From Microbacterium sp. Au-Mic1 (lineage in GTDB: Bacteria > Actinomycetota > Actinomycetes > Actinomycetales > Microbacteriaceae): a stretch of 64,000 nucleotides of DNA. The DNA lies in contig NZ_JAJTTF010000010.1 in assembly GCF_021341785.1 (NCBI RefSeq), forward strand, positions 95,171-159,170. Direction: 5' to 3'. A program made the translations under genes and the position numbers. Positions 47,201-59,200 of the stretch are shown here, piece by piece. The stretch's first letter is position 1. Each line of letters begins with the position of its first letter. The notes beneath the pieces were generated by a model. The model saw only the letters and a list, made by a program, of their open reading frames with translations. It searched no databases and was not told the DNA's origin.

Positions 47201-50200
47201 CCCGGATCACGCCCGGGGCCTGCGCGTTGAGGACGCCGAACCTGTCGACGGAGGACTGGATCTCGAGGAAGTTGCTGTCGAGGCCGATCGTGCCGTTCTG
47301 GGCGGTCAGAGTGACGTTCACGCCCACGACCTGCGGCGTCGTCGCGGCCGGCGTGTGCCCGGACGCCGGAGGGTTCGGCGACGGCTGCGGCGCGTCGTAG
47401 ATGGATCCCGGCGCGGTCAGCGTGACGTCGTCGTCGGTGGACCGGATGAGGCCCGCACGCAGGTCGCCGTACTGCTCGGTGAGCGTGATGAAGCCGTTCG
47501 TGTCGGCGTTGACCGTGCCGTAGGTGGCCGCGGTCACTCCCGAGGCGGGCTGCTGGATGAGCACGAGGCCGATGATGTTGATCCGGGTCGCCGAGGGCGA
47601 GTCGTTCGCGGCGAAGACGTCGATCTGGCCGTTGTCGCCGTGGGATCCGGCGTCGAGCAGGCTGAAGTCGTAGGTGCTCGCGGTCGCGCTGCCGCCGGTG
47701 GCGAAGGCTCCCGGCTCGAGCGTCGGGTGCGGGCTCGTGCAGCCGTCCGAGTAGTAGCAGTGCGCGCTGTCGGGGTGGTAGAAGCTCACGTACTGACCGC
47801 TCGGTCCGGGCGTCGCGGTCACCTGGATTCCGGGCACGGTGCCGACCGAGGTCTGGTACTGGGTGGCCTGCAGGCGGACGAAGATGCTGTCCCCTGCCAC
47901 GAGGTGATCGATCGGGATGACGTACGCGGGCGTCTGCGGGTTCGCGATCGCGGGGTCGCGCAGCAGCGTCTGCAGGTCGAGGTACTGGCTCGTGCCGGAG
48001 TTCGCCGTGAGGTCCTCGTCGTGCCCCGCCCACTGCACGAGGTCGATGTTGAGGTACGTACCGGTGGCGGCGATCGAGGTGCCGGCGGCGAGGTGCAAGA
48101 TGTTCGTCCGGATCAGATCGGTGTGCGGGCCGCTGAACGCGGAGCTGGATCCGCCGCGCACCGTCGACGAGGAGATCGATCCGGTACTGGACACGTCCGT
48201 CTCGCCGATCGGATTGAGGATCGTGCCGTTGATGAGCAGATCGGGCGAAGACGTCGGGGCGTCGTTCGTGATCGTCACGAGCGTCGGGTCGACGTGGCGC
48301 ACGATCGCGAACATCGCGGTGACGGTGGGAGCGGCGAGCGTCACCGTCGGCGTGCCGACGTTCAGCACGGTGATGTCGTCGATCACGAGCCGCTGGGTGG
48401 AGTGGTTGAGGATCGTCACCGCTCCCCAGTTGTCGCGGTAGTAGAACGTGCCCCAGTAGTGGCTCGACACGTTCGCGCCGCCGTTGAGGGTGTTCTGGAT
48501 GGTGCCGCCGCCCGAGCTCATCAGCACGTCGCCGGTGTCGTGGTCGACGAGGTCGTTCACCTCGATCACGGGCGCGCCGCTGAAGTCCGTTCCCGGCGCG
48601 GGGTTGCTCACCCCGTTGACCGTGATGTTCACGGCGGTCACCACGTGGCCGTCCGGGCCGATGACCAGCAGCGGGCTCGGGCCCTCATGGATGATGACGT
48701 CGGCGTTCCAGTCGACATGTCGGGTGCCGGTGTTGTCGACCGGATCGCCTGGTCTCGTCTCCGCCTGCACGTACAGCGCGAGGTGCGTCTGGCCGGCGGG
48801 GTGCGCCAGGTGCCACGGCGATGGGTCGGCCGGGTCGAGGCTCTGATCGTTCATGTTCACGCCGTACTGGATCCGCGTACCCGCCTCGACCGTGACCCCT
48901 GCGTGGGCCGCCGCCGTCTCGGAGAACTCGAGGTTGTCGTAGCCGTCGCTGTACGACGGGCCGATGCACCAGCATTCGGGGTCGTCGTCGTGCGAGCGCG
49001 CGTTCCCGCTGTGGAAGGCACGCAGATCCACGCCGCCGTCGCCCTCGACCCAGGTGGGCGTGCCGGTCTGGCCGTCGATGAGCGCGGTGTCGCGGCTCTT
49101 CAGCTCGGAGACGGCCTTCGCGGTGGCGAACCCGGCGAACGCGATGAAGATCGACTTCGAGTGGCTCGTGATGTTCGACCCGGTGGTGGTGGCCAGCACG
49201 TTCACGGATCCGCCGACGACGTGCGCCCCGGCGCCGATCACGGACGCGGTGTTGTCGGTGAGGTGCACCTCGGCGTGCGAGATGGATCCGCCGGCCAGTC
49301 CCCCGCTCTCCGTGTCGCCATCGGCGTTCGCCACGAAGGTGGCGGTGGAGAACACCCGCACCATGCCGCCGGCGGTGATGCCCACTCCGCTCGCGTTCAC
49401 CTGCGTCCCCGCGGCGTTCCCGGTGATGCCGTCGGGGCCGGTGCCGATGAAGGCCGAGGTGTTGCCGGTGCCGTCGACGTGCGAGGAGACGCCGGCGCCG
49501 GAGATGAGTCCGCCCGATCCGTTGCTCGTGTTCGCCGTCGCGTTCGTGTGCGTCGTGGCGCTGATGCCCACGTTGCCGCCCGCGGTGATCGACGCGGCCG
49601 CGTCGTAGGCGCGCACGGTCGGGTTGACGGTGGTCTGCGCGGTCTGCGAGGTGAAGGAACCCAGGCCCCCGCCGCCGCCGTTAGCCGAGGCGTTGGTGAC
49701 CCCGGTGCCCGGAGGAGGCGAGGCCGCGCGCAGCGACGACCCGTCGGCGGTGAGCAGCTTCTGGGATCCGGTGAGCGAACCGGTGAGCCGCAGCACGAGC
49801 TGCTGCGTTCCGGTGCCCGCACTTAGCGCGGTCCCGGCCAGGAACAGCGTCTGGTCGCCGAACACGTGCGGCGTGCTGAGCGACTGCCCGGTGAGGGTGA
49901 TCTGACCGGACCCGTTGCGGCTGCCGACCGTGTAGGTGCTGCCGTCGGTGAGGCCGATTCCCGCGGGGGCGAACGCCTGCGCGTCCCGCGACTCGGGCGG
50001 GGCGGAGATGTGGATCGGGGTGACGACGGAGGCGGCCGGGCAGGCGGCGTCGCCGGCGTGGCCGACCGCGTCGCAGTAGGTCGCGGCGAGCCGGATCGCG
50101 TACGCGCTCTGGCGGATCACGTAGTAGGTGGCGCCGACCGTGAGTTCGGGGATCTTGTGCGAGGCGTCGCTGATCCGGTAGATCACGGCCTGGCCGTCGT

Positions 50201-53200
50201 GCAGGTTGTGGTCGGAGAGGGTGACGGCATGCGTGATCGGATCCACGTTCACCGTGGGCAGATAGACGTTGTAGGCCGATCCGCTGTCGCCGGTGACGTG
50301 CCCGCTGCCGTCGACCGTCACATCGACGGCGTGGTTGCAGTACGCGCACGCGGGGTGGCCGTTGATGGCCGGGATGCCCGCCCCGTGCGTGAACGTGCTC
50401 GCCGGGGCCGAGCGATAGGTCACCTGCTGGCCGGCCGTGAACGGCGTGCCGCCGATGAGGTTGCCGCTCACGTCGCCCGTCTGGAACACGCTGGCGGCCC
50501 GCAGCGCATCCGCCTGGGAGGTGTAGAGCGCGATCGTGTAGACGTCGATCACGCGCACGTAGTAGACGCCGCCGTCGGTCAGGCCGATCGACGAGGCGTG
50601 CGCCGGGTCGTAGCGGTAGATGAGGGCGTCGCCGTTCTCGAAGTGGTGCGGCCCGCTGAAGCGCAGCAGCCCGCGGGACGTGTCGACGCCCGACGTTCCC
50701 GGCACCAGGCTCAGCGCGTCGATCGACGCCGCGGTCCAGGTGACGCCGAAGCCCAGGTGATCGGGGTCGGGATCGCCGTTCACGACCGGCACGACGACCG
50801 AGTACACGTGCCCGTTGCGCAGGCCCCCGATCGGGCTCGAGGAGCTGTACTGCACCTGGTCGCCGGTGGACAGGCCGTGCTGCGGGAACAGCACCGTGTC
50901 GTCGGGCACGGCACCGCCGTCGACGTTGAGGCCCACGATGTCGTCGGTGAGCAGGGCCCCCTGCGGGTCTGCCAGCGACTGCGCGTCGAGGGTCACGGTG
51001 CCGCCGGCGACGATCGTGGTGTTCGCGCCGAAGTGCGCATCCACCGTCGGGGACGTGGTGGCGTCCGCGCCCGGCAGACCCACGTTGGCGATGCCGCCGC
51101 CGACCACCTTGGCGGTGCCGACGGCCTGCGCGCGATGCGAGATCGCGGTCACGGTGACGCCGTTGGTCGCTCCCGTGCCGAGCACCACGTGCACGCCGGT
51201 GCCCAGGTAGGCCTTGACGGTGGGGTTCGCGGTGGCCGAGCCGACCGCCGCGCCGATCGTGAGACCGATCGAGCCGGCTCCCGCCTTGGCGCCGGCGCCT
51301 GCGACGGCCGCGTCGTCGGCGGTGACCGCGAGGGATCCGGGCCTGCCCGACACGGTGCCGACGGTCGCGCCGTCGTCGACGAAGGCCGAGACCGTGCCGC
51401 CGACGGTGGCGACCGCCTTCATGTCGGTGCCGGATCCGAGGATGCCGCCCGCGCCGCCGGTGACGTTGGTGAGCGCGATCGCCCCGCGACCGGCGTGCAC
51501 CGTGATGGCCGTGCCGGGGCTGTGGATGTTCGCCGATCCGCCCAGCGCCGCCGCGTCGGTGCCGTCGATGGCGCCGGTCGCGGAGACGGCCGAGACGCCG
51601 ACGGCGAGCGAGACGGAGACGATGTCGAGGGTGGTCGTGGTCGCATCCGTGGCGTCGGTCTTGACGGTGAGCTGGCTGCCGGTGACGAGCTCGCCGCCGA
51701 AGGCCGCGCTGCTGCCGCCGTGGTCGGCCGCGGTGGATCCGATGATCCCGACGCTGATCACCAGCGAGGCGTTGACGCTGCTCGTGGTGGAGACGACGGT
51801 GTTCTTCTTGACGGCGCTGATCGTGGCCGCCCCCGACAGCGTGACCGTGCTGTGCGCGCCGACGGCTGCGGTGACGAGGGCCGAGGACTGGATCGTCGCG
51901 TGCGCGTCGTTGGCGCCGCCGGCCCCGAGTCCGCCGATGCTCAGCATGTCGGTGACCGAGGACGCGTTGTTGGTGCCGTTCGCGGTGACCGAGAGCGAGG
52001 CCGCATCGACGCCGACGTCGACCGAGGCGGTGGTCGCGGCGGCGATGTCCGCGGTCGGCACGCTGACGCTGATACCGACGAGACCGCCTCCCGAGCCCAT
52101 CTGCGTCTTGGTGTAGGCCGTGTTGTGGGACTCGGCGTCGAACGTCACGGGGCCCGCGCTCGTGATCGTGCGGGACGCACCGGCGTAGACGGCGACGGCC
52201 TCGACCTTCGCGGCCGCGCGGATCTCGGCGTCGGCGAGGCTCACAGAGATGCCCGCGAGGCCGCCGACGCTCACCACGAGCAGCTGCGCCTCGGCGCGGT
52301 TGGCGCCGATCGCGCTGACCGCGACGCTCGCGGAGCTCGTCACGCTGCCGGAGAGCTCTGCGTGCACGGCGCCGCCCATGAGGGCCTGGGCCGCGAACAC
52401 GGCGCCCGCGCCCACGAATCCGGCGCTCAGGTTCCTGCCGATCGCGATCGCCTCATTGCGCGCGTTCGGTCCGTGGATGTCGGCGGTCACGTTGACCGTG
52501 CCACCGGAGGTGATCGAGGCGTCCGAGCTCACGGTGGCCGCGATGTCGGCACCGTCCGCGATGGTCGCCTTCGCGACGCCGACGTTGAGCGACAGACCGG
52601 CGATGCCGAGGATGTCGACCTCCGCGTTCGCGTGGTTCTCGCCGCTCGCGTGAACCGTGACGCTCGCGGATCCGCCCACCCGGCCGGTGAGCTTCGCCGT
52701 GGTGTGCCCCGAGATCGTGGCGATCGGGATCATGGCGGTGATCGCCGCGGCGCCGATCGCGACGCCCGGCGTCGTGGCGCTCACGACGTTGCTCGCGTTC
52801 GTCTCGACGTCCACACCGCCGCTGGTGGTGACGTCGCCACCCAGTTCGGACTCGGTGTGGCGACCGCTCGACGCGATGAGCAGAGTGAAGCCCACCGCGG
52901 CGGCGCCGGTCGAGATGTTCACCGCGACCGGCGTCATGTCGGTGCGCGTTCCCATGGCGCTCACCGTGACGCCGGCGCCGCCGATCGTGACGGATCCGTG
53001 CGCCGCGGCGGCGGCCCGGGTGGTGCCCGTGTAGTTGAGGATCGCGACGATGCCGCTGATGCCGGCGAGGATGCCGCCCTGCGCGGAGACCGCGAGGATC
53101 TTCGGGGTCACGTGATCCGTGGCGGTGACGGTGATGCCGCCGATGGCGCCACCGGATCCGATCCCGACGTTCCCGATCGTCGCCGTGGTGTCGCCCGAGA

Positions 53201-56200
53201 GGTTCAGCACCACGACCGCGACGCCCACCGCGCCGGCGGCGAGCGTGATGCCCACCGCGTAGGCGGTGATGGTGCGGGTCGCGAGGGTCGTGACGTCGAT
53301 GGTCGTGCCGGCCTGCGGGATGCTCGCGCCGCCGTCGATGTGCGCGGCCTGCGCGCTGGTGTCGTTCAGCACGACGATCTGGCCCGTCACCGAGATGCCG
53401 GCGACAGATCCGGTGACGGCGATATCGGTGACGTTCTCGGTGAGGTTCGCGTGCACGCCCACGGTGCCTGCGGCGGAGAGGCTCGCGGTGTTCGCGACGC
53501 CGGCGTCGGTGTGCAGGCCGATCGTGAGCACCGAGATGCCGGCGCCGAGGGCGCCGAGTCCCACGCTGGCGGCACCCGCGAGCACGACGACGTCGAGGCG
53601 GTCATCGGCCGTGATCTGCACGTCGGACTGCAGGGAGTGGACGGTGCCGTAGATCGTGGCGGAGGTGCCGGCGGGAGGCGCCGGGTGCCCGACGGTCGGG
53701 TGGAACGTGTCGGCCGTGACGGATCCGCCCGGCGATGCCGCGACGAGGCCCTGGTTGGCGCGGTCGCCGCCCGAGTAGACGTAGCTCGCGTAGGGGGCGT
53801 TGATCGGGGTCCACTTCGCGCCGTCGGCGGCGATCGACGCGCCGGAGGTGAAGGCGATGTTCGCCTGGTAGTAGTGGCCGGACCCGTCGGTGACGATCAC
53901 GCCGTTCTTGTACGCGTGGCCCGCCTGGTAGAGCGCGACCTTCTGCGCGGCCGTGCCGCTGAGCGCGCTGCCCCATCCGTCCCCCGAGCCGGAGGCCGTG
54001 CCATCGGCCTGATCCTGCGCGGACATCGCCCCGCTGTCGCCCGTGGCGGCGCTCTTCGGGTCGGACAGCTCCCAGTAGGCGCTGTCGCCGGTGTTGTGCG
54101 CGTTCGTGGGGTCGCTGTTCTTGCGGGCGACGTAGGTGTGCCCGGAGGCGGTGACCACGTCGCCGGTCGTGTAGCTGTTCGCCGCGGAGTACGCGCCGCG
54201 CTGCGGCCCGCTGGCGTCGGAGTTGTACTGGTCCGTGGGGGTCGTGCCGATAGACCAGACCGACACCGCGCCGGCGAGGCCGACGAAGCCGCCGCCGACG
54301 CTCACCGCATAGCTGGCGACGTGCTTGATGGCGAGCGCGTTCACGGCCACCGCGCCGTTGGCCCAGACGTCTGCGGTGCCGATGTAGCTGGTCACGCTGA
54401 CGTTCGCGACACCGATGTCGATGCCGCCCGCGGCGCCCACGAACCCGCCGGCCACTCCGCCCGCGAAGGTGAGCGAGTCGAGCCGGTCGGTCGCGTTGAC
54501 CGTCACCGACTGGTTCGCCGCGACGCCGCCGAGGATCGTGCCGGATCCCTTGTTCACGGTCGTGCCGTCGTCGATCCAGGCGCCCGTGGCGACCGTGAGG
54601 ATGCTCACCCCGACGTTGCCGCTGACGCCGACGAATCCGGCCGCCAGTCCCGCGACGATGCCGAAGAGCTTCTCGGTGGATCCGGCCTGCACGGCGAGTC
54701 CGTGCACCGTCTGCGACCCGAACGAGTCGTTCGCGATCGTGCCGTCATCGATGCAGGCCTCGCCGGTGCTCGGGCAGCCGTACCCGGCGCCCGTGCCCTT
54801 GACGACGACCGTGTTGTCCGTGCCGAGGTGCGCCTGGGTGCTCTTCGTGGCCACGACCACGTCGACGCCCACGCCGACCCCGACCCAGCCGACGGCGAGG
54901 GACGCGGTGACGAGGATCAGCGACGTGTCGTCGGAGGCGAGGACCGCGATGTTTCCGTCCGAGCGCAGCGTGACCGCGTCTCCGGTGTACGCGTTCGTGA
55001 AGGTCTTCAGGACGGTGACGCCCACGGTGCCGGCGACGCCGACCGTGGCGCCGGCGGCGGCGAGGATGACGGAGACGACGGCGTCGCTCGTGTGCGAGAC
55101 GACCTCGATGTCGTGGCGGGCGTTGACGATCGCGTCGTGGTCGATGTAGGCGTCGGCGTGCAGCTCGACGACCCGCACGGCCGCGGAGAGACCGACGGCT
55201 GCGGTGCCGCTCACCGCGACGGAGGCGGCGAGGCCGAGCGTGCGGTAGTTGTTGCCGGCGGCGACCCGCACGGACTGCCCGGATCCGGCGGCGGGATCGT
55301 CGGCCGCGCAGGCCGCGGTCGCGCAGTTGATCTCGGCGTGGTCGCCGATCGATGCGGTCGTATGCACGGTCAGCACGGAGACGGATCCGGAGAGGTTGAC
55401 GGCGACCGTCCCTGCCACGCCCGCGGAGACGCCGAGCGAGGCGATGTAGTCGCTGTTGGTCGCGGTGACCGCGACGCCGGAGAACCCGGACGAGGTGCCG
55501 GTCGTGATGGTCTGCGGGCCAGTCTGCCGACCGTCGGCGCCGGGGAGCTGTCCGGAGCGGACGAAGCTGTGCGAGCGGCCGGCGCCGGTGGAGCTGAAGG
55601 CGATCGGCACGGTCGCGCCCGGCACGGCCATGCCGTCGTGCGCGCAGTCGTCGGCGTTCAGCGTGGCCTCGCACTTGGTGCGGGCGATCTGGAAGTGGCT
55701 CGGGGTGTGGTCGACGACGTAGTAGGTCGCGCCGTCCACGAGTCCGCCGATGGGGGTGCCGCCGCCGGCGCTGTACACGACCGGGTCGCCGTTCGCGGCG
55801 TTCGGGTCGTACGGGAGGACGATGTAGTTCGAGCCGACGTCGACGCCGGGGTTGAAGCGCGGCGCGTCGTCGCCCGCGGCGCCCGGGGTGTTGGTCGGGA
55901 TGAAGCGCTGCGATTCGCTCATCATCCCGGAGGGCAGGGTCATGCCGGTGATGATCGGGGAATCCGGGTTCGGCCCGCGGATCTGGATGCACGTGCCGCA
56001 CCCGTTCACCAGGTGGACGAAGTACGTCGCGCCGTCGGAGAGCCCCGTGATGGGCTTGCCGCCGCCCGCGTCGTAGACGACCTGCTGGCCTTCGACGAAG
56101 TTGTGGGTGTAGCCGAGGTTGATGGTGGTGCCGTCGAACATGAGGCCCTGGGGGGCCGGCGAGTTCGGCAGCGGGCCGCCGGGGTAGCCGCCCTGGTACC

Positions 56201-59200
56201 CGCGCGGGTCGAAGCGCGTGTCCGTGCCCGAGGTGATGTAGCCGCCGGTGTTCACGGTGCCGTGCGTGGTGGCGCCGCCGAGCGCGGTGACGATCGCGGA
56301 GGAGCCGATCGTGGCGTTCGTGGTCTTCGTGACGACGGGCACGGCGACGCCGGCGCCGATCGCGGCCGTGCCGCCGACGCTGATGTTGCCCGCGATGACG
56401 AAGAGGCTCAGGGCCTCGTCGGCGGAGACGATGACGTTGCCGCCGGCGCGGACGTTCGCGCTGGATCCGATTCCGGCCGTCGTCGTCACGCTGATCACGG
56501 GGACCGCCGCATTGACGGTGACCGCGGCCGTGCCTCCGGCGGAGACACCCGCGGAGATGGACTTGATGTCCTCGCTCGAGGTCGAGGTCACGACGACGTC
56601 GCCGTTGGCGTGCACCGTGGACGACGAGCCGATCGTCGCCGAGGTGGTCTTGTGCAGGTCCTCGACGTCCAGCCCGACCCCGACGCCCGCCGTCCCGCCG
56701 ACCGCCACCGCACCCGCGAGCGCGAGGATCGTCGTCGTGTCGGACGCGGTGACGGCGACCGATTGCGAGGTGTGCGCACTCGAGTTCGTGCAGCCCACGC
56801 CGACGCAGTTCACCGTGGTGCTGGCGCCGATCCCGGCGGTGGTCACGTCGGTGAGCACGTCGATCGAGACGGATCCGGCGACGCCCGCGTTGTTGCCACC
56901 GGCGCCGGCGACCGCGACGAGGAGGACGTCGCCGACCTGCGTCGCGGAGACCGTGAGCCCGGTGGCGCCGTCGGCCTCGATGTCCGCGTGGTCGCCGATC
57001 GTCGCGACCACGTCGCCGTTGCGGACCAGGAGGGCGAGCGAGGCGCCGACACCGGCGCTGCTCGTGGAGATCGCGACGTTGCCGGAGGCGATGCTGAGCT
57101 TGTCCGCGTGGTCGGAGGCCGTCACGGCGATGTCGCCGCCGGCGTGCACGACCGCGTTGTCGCCGATGGTCGCCGAGGTGGCGTGGTCGCCCGGGTTGAT
57201 CACGATGACGGCGAAGGTGCCGGCGACCGCCGCACTCGAGTCGGAGGCGCTGCCGCCGACGACGATCTCGAGGAGGTTCTCGGTCGAGACCGCGGTGACC
57301 GCGACCCCGCCGCCCGCGGCGACCTTCGCGCCGGCGCCGATCCGCGCCTTCACGTCCTTCGTCATGACGAGGACGATGATGGATCCGGCGACCGACGCGG
57401 ATCCTCCGCTGAGGGCGAGCCCGCCGGAGACGTCCACGATGTTCGTGTCGTCCTGGGCGGAGACGGTCACGGACTGGCCGGAGTCGCCCGTCGTGGTCTG
57501 GTTGACCTTCGCGCTGTCGCCGATGTACGCCTCGGTGTCGAACAGGAGCACGTCCACCACGACGGTCGCGCTCACGGCGAGTCCGTCGCCGCCGACCGCG
57601 CCGCCGAGGGCGAAGGACGAGATCGCGGGAAGGTGCTCGTCGATCGTGCTGTTACCGGTCGTCGGTGCCAGTGGCGCGTAGGTCTGGTGCGCGGTGACCC
57701 CGATCGCGCCGGAGGCCTGCAGGGTCGTCACGGCGGAGGAGCCGGTGCAGTCGGGATCCGTCGTCGGATCCGTCCCCGAGCACACCGAGGCGACGGTCGA
57801 CACGGCGGGCAGGATGTTCACGGCGAACGCGCCGCCGATGCCCTTGCCGCTCGTCGACAGCGCACCGGAGAGCGCGAGGTTCAGCAGGCGCATGTCCGTG
57901 ACGGCGTTGACGTCGATGCCTGCGGTCGAGGTGACGGTGGCGCCCTGGCCGATCCGTGCCGCCGTGTACAGGTTGAGGACGTTGATGCCCGCCGACGCGG
58001 CGAAGCTCGTGCCGGACTTGCCGCCGGCGGCGGCGAACGCCCAGATGATGAAGTCGTCGTGCTTGCCGGCGGGGGTGATCGCCTCGACGGTGACGCCGGC
58101 TCCGGTCACGGTGGCGCCCTGCAGCACGTGCGCCTTGTTGGTGAGGTTGAGGTAGTTGAAGCCGACCGCGGCGCCGATCTCGGTGCTGCCCGAGGTGAGG
58201 TCGAACGCGGTGCTGATGGCCTTCGCGGTGTTGCCGGTCAGATCGGACGCGCTGACCTTCACCGCGCCGCCCGTGGCGGTCACCGTGATGCCGCCGCCGA
58301 TGCGCGCCTCGTTGGTCGCCTCGATCCAGTTCCAGGCGATGGAGGCCGCGATGCCGGTGCCGCCGCCGCTCTGGCCGGTCTTGCCGCTCGAGCTGCTGTT
58401 CGCCGACGTGGTCTGGTCGTTCGACTTCGGGGTGGTCTTCCCGTCCGTGGTTCCCGCGGTGTTCGGGTTGTCCTTGATCTGCTGGTCGGACTTCTTGTCC
58501 GAGTCGTTGTCGCCATCGCTGCTGCCGCGCGCGCTCGCGGTGGCGTTGGCGGCATCGGCCAGCTCCGAGGTCGCCTCGATCGTGACGGACGTGCCGCTGA
58601 TCGTGCGGTCGATCGCCGCGAGGGTGTTCCAGTCGAGGACGACGTTGAGGGCGACGATGGCGCCGACGGCGACGTCCTTGCTCGCGGCCTCCGCCTTGCC
58701 CGAGGTGTCGATCTCGTTCGTGTGCTCGGCGCTGACCGTGACGGTGCCGGTGGCGGTCAGGGTCGAACCGGTGCCGAGGCGGGCGATCACGGTCTCGTGG
58801 TTGCTCACGACGAGCGCGACGGCGGGAGTGATCGCGGGGTTGTCGCCGCTGGTCTTCGTGCCCGCCTCGACCTCGGTGGAGATCTGCCGCCACCCCTTCG
58901 CCTCGATCTCGATGTTGCGGCCGCCCGAGATGGTCGCGCCGTTCGCGACCTCGGAGCGCACCCGGTTGGACGGCAGCAGAGTGACCGGATCCTGGCCCGC
59001 GAGGATGTTCATCGCGACCGAGGCTCCCACGCCCACCGAGTCGCCCGTCTCCGCCTTGCTCGTCGCCTTCGCCGCGTCGCGCTCCGTGCTCCGGCTCTTC
59101 AGAGTCAGGTCGTCCGTGCTGAGGGTGATCGAACCGCCGGTGGGCACGACCGCCTCGGTGCGGTTCTTGACGATGTTGATCGCGACGGATCCGGCGACGC

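Noticed and set aside
39480..49826. Very long plus-strand frames (over 1,500 residues) opposite the giant gene, and a 1,593-residue minus-strand frame at 43252-48033
   Set aside because: They are Arg/Ala/Asp-rich mirror readings caused by the GC-rich third positions of the giant gene, without domains or start signals.
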